Source of the DNA: Enoplosus armatus
Lineage: Eukaryota > Chordata > Actinopteri > Centrarchiformes > Enoplosidae
Reading direction: 5' to 3'
Assembly (NCBI RefSeq): GCF_043641665.1
Contig: NC_092184.1
Span: 23,263,108 to 23,327,107, forward strand
Length of the DNA stretch: 64,000 bases
Shown here in pieces: positions 46,478-55,672 of the stretch. Position 1 is the stretch's first letter. Each line of letters opens with the position of its first letter. The notes under the pieces were generated by a model that searched no databases, was not told the DNA's origin, and worked only from the letters and a program-made list of their open reading frames with translations. Both the position numbers and the translations under genes were made by a program.

Positions 46478-49400
46478 TCAATCCAATTGGCAAACAGTCA
46501 CTGTTGCTCCTGCTCGTGCCCAGAACCTGATCCCTGGGTACAGTGGGCCAGTGAACTGGGTCTGGTGACAGTGGATGAGATCAGCCTGGTTGTTGACGAT
46601 GCGGTAAAAGGCCAGAATTCCTGCATGCTGGTCCAGATAGATGCCAATCCGTCGGGCCTTAGGTGAGCCCAGCAGTTTCTCCTGGCCATTGTGCCAGAAG
46701 GAGAAGCCGGTCCCGGACCAGTATAAGCTCCAGGACAGAGCATTGTGGCCCAACCGGCTGTTGTCATCAGAACCCTTACGCTCCATCTCCTTGTAGGCCA
46801 CGCCGATGGTGATCTGTACGGTGGGACAAGAAAAAACTAGATTAGGAAAGGAAGCAAATCCTGGTGGCTGCAAATGGCAGTGAGGGGTAACAGTAAAATG
46901 TCATCTTCAACATGTAAAGGGATGTCAGTGAACAGCCCATGTTTTACACGGAGTTGTCACCTTGTGTGGGTGGAGAACTGTTTTATACCCACAGGTCTCA
47001 GCTGCAGTCTGATTTAGTGCTTTAAGTTTATATAAAATGATTGCAATGTATTGAATGAAGCATACGCCTAGCTGAAACCACCCATTTCCCTACTGATGAC
47101 TATCACCTTCTGGCCGGTCCACTCCACCTCCCAGTAGTAAGGGCTCCCAGCCAGGGGCTCTCTGCAGAGAACCTGTCTCCAGAAGTGAAAGCGTTCAGGA
47201 TGGTCTGGTGGGTTCAGGTTCTCAGCCCGCATCGTGGCCTTATGACCTCCATCTGACAGCTGCACATGGCGATATACTGTGTTGGGGTCCATGGTGGGTT
47301 CGAAGCGAACTGAAGGGAGAGGATGCATTTTAGTAAGGACTCCCGAAGGCTTTGGCGTTGTTCTACATTCTGTTTCATACTGTGGAGTACGATGGACTCA
47401 CATTTCAGCAACTCTTCTCTTGTCTTTGGTTCTGGATTAACAAGTCCCACTGTTGTTACAGGAGGTGCTAAGAGGAAAAAACAAAAATGAATATAACAAA
47501 TCAGGGATCAAAAGTTGTCTACACCACACTTTCTACTTCTACAAGGGGAAGAAGTAGACTGATATGGCAGTTTCTAATGCTTTTGTATTTACCTTGAGGT
47601 TGAGGAGGAGGGGAGGGTGGAGGGGGGGCTGAAGCTTCATGTCCAGAAACATGAGGGGAAGAGGAAACAAATGAACAGGTAAACCAAACAAAATCTCAAC
47701 TACATGACATCTAACATTTCTAAAACTTTTTTTCATGTACTGTAGCAGGCTTTCTTATTCTTACCTTGAGGACATGCAGGATGAGATTTAGATGAATCCT
47801 TGTGCTCTGGGGGGAAAAAAGAACGAATAGATGAAGCAAAATATGAACTCAGGGACTTTCTAACAGCCACATTTGAATGTTATCCGATCCATGAGCATTT
47901 GCTTTATGAGCCACAGACATACAGTATCTGAAGTTTCTAAAGTAACTTACCTTGAGGTCGTGGAAGTGGCAGAGGTGGAGGGTCTGTCATCGTCTCATAC
48001 ACTACAGAAAAGAGTGGATGAGTTGTGCTTGAACTTATGCTGTGTTTATGACACAATGGGGGATTTTAATTTCCCGTACCTGTGTTTTCCACAAGGGCCT
48101 GACCACTGTTATTAGCTGCTGTAGGGTTTGCTGCTGCTGCTGCTGCTGCTGCACCATCGGGTGTATTCACAGGCTCTTGATTCACTATAAAGAAAAGGAA
48201 GGTTTTGACTGTCTGAAGAAGAGAAGAGAAAAGAAGAGAAGAGACGAAGAATACTGACTTATTCTGGTGATCTTGGCCAGGCTGGCTTTGCAGAGTTCCT
48301 GTATTGACTCTTGTAGTTCTTTCATGGCTGAGCGGATGGAGGCTACCACCGCTTCCTCCTGACTCAGCATTGACTCTCCTGTGGCACCCGTCTGACCCAG
48401 AGGCTCCATGATGAGGAAGTTCTTGAGAACAGATGACACAAAGTATTACAAGTAGTCACAGCAGTGAACCTTATTCTTCATTTATCCAGTGAAATCAATT
48501 TCCAGCCACGCCCCTGCCTCACACGAATTACCTTCAAGAAGCAGATGTGATCCTGCATATTGGCCAGCCTGCTCAGCTCTTCACTCTTCCAGTGCAGCTG
48601 TGCCACCTCCTGCTCCAGTCTGTGGATCTGCCCCTCAACATGGCTGCCTAAGGAGGTCTCATGGGTGCTGAGGAGCTCACCGACCTGGATGCCGGTTAGA
48701 TTCACGTCCTTGACGAGCTCCGAGAATAAATCTGTGCTCTCTTGCTCTAGAGCCTGTACCAAGGCCTAGGAGTGCATGTGGAGGAAGAGAAGGATCCGGG
48801 AAGATTAGAGGGAACGAATGAATGAATGAAAATGTAAATGTCATTAACAGAACTACAAGCAAGATGTCAGAAATGGTGACTTAGCGCATAAGAAAACAAC
48901 CATAATTGTTACCTTGTGTTGACGAGCAACATGTGGGACCTCCTTAAGCTTCTTGTCAGTCTCCTGGATTCTCTTCTGTATGTCTACCTGCATCTGAACA
49001 AGCTCTTTCTAGACACACACACGTCATCCATGACTTAGTATTGAAGAGAGGCCACATACAGTAATGGACCTATATTTTACTTTGTGACGAGTCAGTTGTA
49101 AAATATTTTGGCCAGAAAATCCCCTTAAAGAGGAGCAAGAACACACATATGACAGGATCGCACAGAAAGGGCCGTTGTTTTACATGTACTTCAAGTTTAG
49201 CTACATTTTGGAAATACTACACTTGTGACACAGTTCTTGATTCACCTGCACCTCATCTTACACTCTGAAAAAAACAACAACAACACAGAAAAAACTACAA
49301 AAGAGCACTGATAATATTACCCTGGTGATATTTGTCTTGTCCATTACATACCTGTCTCTCCATCCTCTCTTGCTGTGGTTTCACCACACGATGTCCATTG

Positions 49401-49858
49401 TGTCCGTCCTGACAACACACCTCACACACACACTCCTTGTCTTCATGGCAAAACAGGTCCAGGGGTCGGTTGTGTTGAGGGCAGGGTCTGGGGTCCGCTG
49501 TGGGAAGCTGAGGGTACATGCTGCCCTGCCGTGGACCTCTATCTGGTAGGACCTCCAGGTACATAGGCATCGACGGTGGAGCAGAGGAAGCTGTGGAGGG
49601 GCTTTCCTTGAGGCTATTAGTTCTCAGTTTCTCCATAGCCTCCACAAGCACAGTGCTTTTGGCCAGCGAGGGTCGAGGGTTGAAGATCTGCCTACACTGG
49701 GGGCAACTGTACTGACCCTTGCTGTCTCTCTTGTCCCAGTGGCTCTTGATACAAGCCAAGCAGTATGAATGTCCACAGGGTAGAGTGGCCGGGTCCTTCA
49801 GGATGTCCAGGCATACTGAGCAGACAAAGGCCTCCTCTTCAGACCAGGCTGAGGCCAT
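46478..49858 (-). CDS. TRIM family E3 ubiquitin ligase with PRY-SPRY domain
   Basis: Exons on the minus strand: 49352..49858, 48913..49008, 48532..48765, 48259..48421, 48080..48184, 47951..48001, 47765..47806, 47593..47628, 47402..47467, 47107..47309, 46478..46813. All join in phase, giving 612 aa. A C3HC4 RING finger uses C13, C16, C28, H30, C33, C36, C52 and C55. A single B-box 2 spans about 126-156 (CPQH ... CHED ... CVC ... C ... H ... H). A coiled coil (about 170-330) follows, then an Ala/Pro-rich linker (334-411), then a PRY-SPRY domain from about 434 (FEPTMDPNTVYRHV, YYWEVEW, GRLGHNALSWSLYW-type text, LYPGIRFWARAG). This is the TRIM25/TRIM16/finTRIM-like architecture expanded in fish, typically ubiquitin ligases of innate immunity. 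The orthologue is not identified. Exon 4 uses an AAG acceptor and exon 8's acceptor is less certain. Confidence 0.88.
48130..48152 (-). repeat. (GCA)8 trinucleotide repeat coding poly-alanine in the TRIM gene
   Basis: On the minus strand a GCA run encodes eight consecutive alanines within exon 5 of the TRIM gene. It may be length-polymorphic. Confidence 0.85.
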
Positions 49859-50555
49859 ATGGAGCTGGATGGAACGGAGAAGGATGAGCTAGATTTCTTG
49901 GAGGTCAGACCTGGATGTATAGACAACAACAAGGTTCCCTGTTTGAATGGAAATAATGGTAACAAGCAGAGACACCAAGGATGGCAAGGCTGAAATGCCA
50001 GTTCACATGAATCACATGCTGCTTAAAAAACGCGGCAGCCTGGGCTCAGGGTGCGGCTGGTAAAACAGGTGTGGTGAGGAGTTTCTCTCCTTCATGTCAC
50101 AGGTGCTTCCCAGTTTCTGAAATGATAAATGGAAGACCTCATGATATAATGACAGCTTTATATGTTATTGTGAAAATGAACTAATGCCCAATAATGGAAT
50201 CATACATTCAGAATTCATATGTTCAGAATTTAAGCCAGACAAGGATGTAAGTCTCCTTAGAAACTAAAACTACAATGAACATGCCTTTCAGTCTCAGCCT
50301 AGTTACTGCATGGTCCAATGAGGACAGACTGGTTTTTCAACTCTGACGACGTGACTAGTGATGTAAATTGTGTGTGTGTGTGGGGGGGGGGTTCCCAATG
50401 CTATCATCAATAAATAATGTAAATACTCTGTCACACCCCCACCCTATATTTATAAAAACAAAAACTTAGATTTAGATTGTTTTTAAATGGAGGAGCTATG
50501 AAATGAGTTTGGCGTCATCACAGCACAGTGAGGGCAACCGTGACGCGCTTGAAGC
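49859..50555. other. head-to-head intergenic region, TRIM gene and nudt8
   Basis: About 700 bases separating the TRIM start codon (minus) from the nudt8 first exon (plus). A G9 run follows a GT run near 50373-50390. No coding region is seen. TRIM 5' UTR sequence presumably lies in the left part. Confidence 0.5.
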
Positions 50556-50630
50556 TACTATGCGCCATCTTGACTAGTGGCAGTCGGCTCGCTGGGCGAG
50601 AGGCCAGCTGCCTTTGATTCAACTATTAAG
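50556..50630 (+). promoter_or_regulatory. nudt8: nudt8 promoter and non-coding first exon with YY1-type site
   Basis: GCGCCATCTT (50562-50571) is the reverse complement of AAGATGGCGC, a YY1 site typical of TATA-less housekeeping promoters near the start site. The following short GC-rich stretch ends at a strong donor (TTAAG|GTGAGT) after 50630, suggesting a non-coding exon 1 spliced to 51319. Confidence 0.6.
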
Positions 50631-51319
50631 GTGAGTGAGTTTTCCGCTTTCAGATTACTTCTCAATTTAGAAAATGGGTCATTGTCGTGTTTTCTGCTTG
50701 CCATTGGCGAAATTTAAATTTCAGCCTCTGGATACGACATTAACCTAGCTTTGTTTTTTTGCTAGTTTATGCTAATGCCTTAGCAGGCTAGTTAGCCTAC
50801 GTAACACTTCGACAGCTGATTTCCGAGCCAAAGAAGATCTTGACGACTACTAAACCAGCTCTTGATAGTTTTAGTTAGTAGCGAAGAAGCCACAGACCTG
50901 ATACTTAACGTTATATTGTCATGGTAGCTAACGAAACTCAGCTAACTAGCAGCTGTAACAGTTAGCTAAAAAGCCAAAGTTTGACAGCGATGGGACTCGC
51001 AGATAAGTTGACCTCAAACTGTAACAAACTTGGGGAGTAATAGCTGAACTTTGTGGGTTTGAAGAATTGAAGCTAAGATGGAATAAGTTTTCCGGATCTG
51101 TACCAGCTGTGGGCAACAGTTGAAGGTTACGTGAACAGTGGTGATTAAGTGTTACGTTTGGATAAACCTCTGAGCTCAGACCAGCCGGGTTGTGACCAGC
51201 TCGTGTTTACACTCCTCCTCTGCAGGTGGAGTCAGGTGTGAGATAGAAAGGACTTCACGTGCTGTCTGATGAGCACAATCATTGACAAGACGTTGTATGT
51301 TTCTATTTCTTTCTGTAGG

Positions 51320-54300
51320 ATGTTTAGGGGACCTCAGATCCTGGCTTGGTCTTGTCCCATAAGGCCATTCGTGCTGCTGAGAGAATCCCACCTCTCTGCT
51401 TTCTCTGAGCACACTGGGGCTGGATGGCAGGTTGCGAGAGCGGTGAGGGAAAGAAGATATGAAGGGATCGATGGAAGTAAGGAGAGGTCATCATTGTCCA
51501 CAGAGACTGTATCCTGCACAACACAGCTGTCTTTATTTAGCTTGGACTGTGATAATCACCAGCTGAGAGAGGCTCCATTGCAAAACCTCCTATCCAAAGC
51601 CATTTTGTCCAGCCATCATCACCCCCCTCAGGTTTCTGCCTCTGCAAAAGCCAGACGAGCGTCTGATTTTTGGAAATGCACTGAAGTGGAACATTTAGGT
51701 CAAAACCTCAAAGCTGTGAGCACTTACCAGGACTGTTTAATCAACGTAACTTGTCTTCAACCCCGGAGAAGGCCTTGGGACATTGGCCAACCTTCACTCA
51801 GTTTCACCAATAAGACTCCGTGTAACTTTCTTCAAAGCCATTTATGTTACAGACAGCACTTTATTAGACCATTCAGCTTGTCGACACGTACGGCATGGAT
51901 TTTGAACCACTTTCACAGTAGACCACAACCCTCCAGCCTCTCTTTTCACCAAACCAGAGCTGCTCATCAGGCTGCCCCTCATGTGGCAGACGCCTGGAGA
52001 GACTGTTTATCCTTGGAGAATGAAAACAGGTGTCGACAGCACCTGAGGCCCAACTTGAAGCTGTACAAGGTGGACAAGGAGAGAAAAGGGGCGAGTCAGA
52101 GCCAGGAAAAGAACCAGGGAAAATGGGCCTCAGTCCTGGTCTCTCTCTGCTCTGTGGAGGGGGAGCCGGCGTTTCTCTTCACTCTGCGCTCCAGCACACT
52201 GAAGGGCAGACACAAGGGAGATGTCAGGTGAGTGGCAGGCTGGAAACAGGCTACATTGTTTTGAAATGGTCAGTAGAGCTCTGTATCTCATTTCCAATCA
52301 TTTGTAGTTTTGCAGGAGGAAAGAGTGATCCCTCAGACAGAGATGTGGTGGCCACAGCATTGAGGGAAGCCAAGGAGGAGCTGGGTGTTAATGTGGCAAC
52401 AGAGAGAGTGTGGGGCATCCTAAAGCCTCTCAGGGACATGGTGAGTGCAAGTGCTGTTATGTCTTTAAGGGATTAAGACATATAATGAATGGGTGAGCTG
52501 AACTCACTGCACGCTCCTTTCATGCGCCACTTGATGTAATTTTTAAGGAATTGATTTGATGGAATTTTTACTGTTTATGAATCTATGGCAGGCATTGTAA
52601 AACCGTGGCTCTATGTTGGGGAAACACATCTATTTTGATTGCAAAAGTTTTCTTCATATTTCATTTTCATTAGCTTTGAAAATGGGTTATAAAGTCTTAA
52701 ATAGGGCTGCAAATAACAATAATTTAAATCATCAATTAGTCTGTCAACAGTTGTGTTGATTGATCTTTCAGTCTATAAATGTTGATGTGTGAAAAATAAT
52801 GAAAATAGTAAATAATGCTCATCCCAAATTCCAAGAGCTCAAGATAACATTATCAAGTTGCTTGTTTCGTCTGACCAGCAGTCTAAAACCCAAACATATT
52901 AAATTTACAAATTGTTATTGAGAGAAATCACTTGATTATCAAAATTGTTTCTGGTTAATTTTCTGTTGAATGACACCTCGATCAATTGATAAATTGTTCC
53001 AGCGCTAGCCTTAAATTTAGCATGATTAGGCCCACAGACGCTTCTGTTTATGTCCACTACTATACAGACTCGGCTTTGTGATGAAGTTAGGCCACAGATG
53101 AATCTTGTCTTCATAATAGATAAATAAAAAACAGTCAGTTGTTTTGTGTCACTTATACAGACACTAATCATGATTAAAACAAGGCTAAACAGTTCGTGAA
53201 TTATAAATCTGTGTCTGATTCTGACGCTGTTTGTGTCTTTTGTCTTCCACCAGTCAGGGATGATGATTGCTCCTGTGCTGGCTAACCTCGGTCCCCTAGA
53301 GGAGTTGTCCTTCAAACCAAACCCTGGAGAGGTACAGGCATCCTATTTTTAGCACTTCCTATATTCTGTAGCTACTTGAAATGGGCTGGTTTCCACGTTT
53401 AAATGACTGGAGGTTTTGTTTTTGGACATGGTGGAGATGGTGGTTATGTATTTATTAAGTCATGTTTTATACAGTTTATGTCAGTGATTTTACTACTAGC
53501 AGATAACAGATTTTAAAAAAAATGTCTCTCTTTTATAAGTCTGGCTCACCATAAGTGGGGGATAAGTCTGCCATTGGCCGACTATTTCAGTCGGCATTCT
53601 CCTCCCCTTCCACTATTTCTGTGTCACTGTCAAGGGCACCGTCGCTGCTTCCTGGGCTTAGCACCGCCTAAGACGACTGTGACTGGTTTGAAAGAATACA
53701 AACAAGACAGAGTGTTTTTTGCCCCCTTTACCAGAATGATAATGGGTTCAGCCAAACCTTTCTCCAGCACTGGCACACCCATGTCACACCACAATCATAC
53801 CAGATCCTAATATACACTAGAGGGATATTATGGTCCGTTTACTTATAGTATTTTCATGCTATAGCACTTTCACCGATGGTGGCCACGGGTCAAAGTTCTT
53901 AAAAAGTATTAAATTCTGTTTGGGAAGGTCTTCAATATTTATTTATTGAAGCATGGTCTAAAATTCACTCCAAATGAATTACATGTATTGTCAGTTGAAA
54001 ATTATAAGTAAGGCAAAATAACAATAACTGGTTGAGTAAAAAAAAATCAAAATACGTTTATTAGTGTGACAAAATTGGCATTCTACCTTGATATAGCCTC
54101 AGTTCAGAACTTCTTGAAGTGATTAATATCATTAAGGACAATTATATTTTTGTCACACTAATACACATATTTGGCCAAATGATTTTTAACTCAACCAATT
54201 GTTGTCATTTTGCTTTACTTTTGAACTGACAATGTAGGCTTTTACTCAGACGAGAATTTGCCTATATTTTCACATTTGATGTTTATTTTTATTGCAAAAT

Positions 54301-54648
54301 TGGCCTTGAATTTAATTAAACGGTGGCATTAAAGCATTAAACTTGCTGATACATGTAGACACCCTGTTTCTGTCTTTTTTAAATTAGCAACAAATAAATA
54401 CAAATCAATAGACGAGTAAACAAATGACCAAAGTTGTAAACCTTTTTCTGTTTCCGTCCCAGGTGGAGGAAATTTTTACCCTGTCCTTGTCCCACTTGTG
54501 CAACCCTCAGAACCGTGGCTACACACACTTCCGCACAGGTGACAAGTACGGATACACCCTTCCAGTATTTCGTAACGGGAAGCATCGAGTGTGGGGCCTG
54601 ACTGCCATCGCCCTAGACTACACCCTGAAACTCATTGTCCCTCTGTAG
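51320..54648 (+). CDS. nudt8: mitochondrial coenzyme A diphosphatase NUDT8 with long N-terminal extension
   Basis: NUDT8 is a Nudix hydrolase that cleaves CoA and CoA esters in mitochondria. Exons: 51320..52227, 52308..52440, 53254..53331, 54463..54648. They join in phase to give 434 aa; human is about 236. The C-terminal 207 residues match NUDT8: SVLVSLCSVEGEPAFLFTLR, the CoA-hydrolase signature (LRSSTLKGRHKGDVSFAGGK) and the Nudix box at about 306-329 (GGKSDP...ALREAKEELG), then NRGYTHF, YTLPVF and HRVWGLTA. The ATG at 51320 immediately follows an acceptor and is the only methionine in the exon's reading frame. Residues 1-227 have no mammalian counterpart that I recall. They are rich in Ser, His, Arg and Gln, and include an Arg-containing N terminus compatible with mitochondrial import. 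The usual FPGG is FAGG here. An AATAAA lies at 55272-55277. Confidence 0.88.
52703..53007. mobile_element. short DNA-transposon-like repeat in a nudt8 intron
   Basis: The element starts AGGGCTGCAAATAACAATAA and ends TTGATAAATTGTTCCAGCGCT. Its ends are roughly inverted, and internal GCTTGTTTCGTCTGACCAGC is shared with the copy at 13836-14090. It fits a non-autonomous hAT-like percomorph family beginning with AGGGCTGCAACTAA; this is from memory. Confidence 0.65.
53987..54233. mobile_element. fold-back element with about 88-bp inverted arms
   Basis: The left arm (53987-54074) and right arm (54147-54233) are imperfect reverse complements. Examples are ATTGTCAGTT versus AACTGACAAT, GGTTGAGT versus ACTCAACC, and TTAGTGTGACAAAA versus TTTTGTCACACTAA. 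The spacer is about 70 bases. It has no coding capacity. Confidence 0.8.
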
Positions 54649-54679
54649 CAGCTCAGTCACTGTTACTTAACCGTTTACG

Positions 54680-54727
<48 letters not shown>

Positions 54728-55672
54728 CTTCATCACAACTATCATGTAACTCAGATTTGATTATGACAAATGTGCAATCAAACTTTGTGTCGGAAAATCA
54801 TGTCAGGAATCGGCGCTAATACAAAATATTTTCATTCATCCACTCTCATTCATGAAGGTGAATTCCCTCTCTGGGAGTATCACCTCGGGTGTATAAGAAT
54901 CTATTGAATGAAGTATAAAGATGGCGGTCACTGATGAAGAACAGCTATGAAGTAACAACATAAAGAAGCAGTGCGAATACTTTGTTATACCTGATTGATT
55001 CTTACCTCAGTATATATAAATATATATGCTGCTTTATTTTTAAATGCTTACAACTCCTCCCACCAGTTACCAATGAAATGGATTTTAGTTAAATCAATCA
55101 ATCGAGATAACTTTTGACATGAGTTTCACATGAGGCTTGTGTTTGTCCCGTTTTTATCATGTCGGCACAGCGAAGCACAGCATGAGTCCATGATTTCTGC
55201 CCATTTTATCTGGACTGTTAGAAACACTGAAATGATGTAAGCACATCATGTGGTGTGTTGATGAACAATGCAATAAAGGTTGTTTTTAAAGGTATTCTCT
55301 GTATTAATCTTTTCTTCATAGGTTAGATCTGTTTTACACGATTGACATTAAAGCAATAAATAGTGAAAAAAGACAACTTACAACAGCTTTCTATTGGAGA
55401 AAAACGTCTTAAAAGTAGCTACTGTGCCACAATTTTTGGCATGCACCACAAGCTTTATAGGGGGAGGGTTTCAGTCATGCTACAAGTCAAACTGATTTCT
55501 ACACAACTCTTGAATGTTGATCTGAGTCCAGACAATTAGTCTCCAGCTCTGTGAAATGCCGGCCTCTCGGTCCTCAAATACTGTTGCAAATCTGGTGTGT
55601 AATGTTCTCTGAAAAAGCAGACTGGGATGGAGATGATCATCAACACAGCAGAAACTTCAAACTCTTGAAGTG
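54649..55672 (+). other. nudt8 3' UTR and convergent intergenic interval
   Basis: A CA run (54681-54724) follows the nudt8 stop. AATAAA at 55272-55277 is the likely plus-strand polyadenylation signal. For mfrp on the minus strand I saw no canonical signal between 55300 and 55670. The nearest AATAAA on that strand (TTTATT at 55033-55038) lies inside the nudt8 3' UTR. Confidence 0.5.
54681..54724 (+). repeat. (CA)22 microsatellite
   Basis: A pure CA run in the nudt8 3' UTR, 32 bases after the stop codon. Confidence 0.95.

Noticed and set aside
51269..51319. Upstream in-frame ATG for nudt8 at 51269
   Set aside because: It lies before the polypyrimidine tract and acceptor TTCTTTCTGTAG and is therefore intronic; the ATG at 51320 is used.
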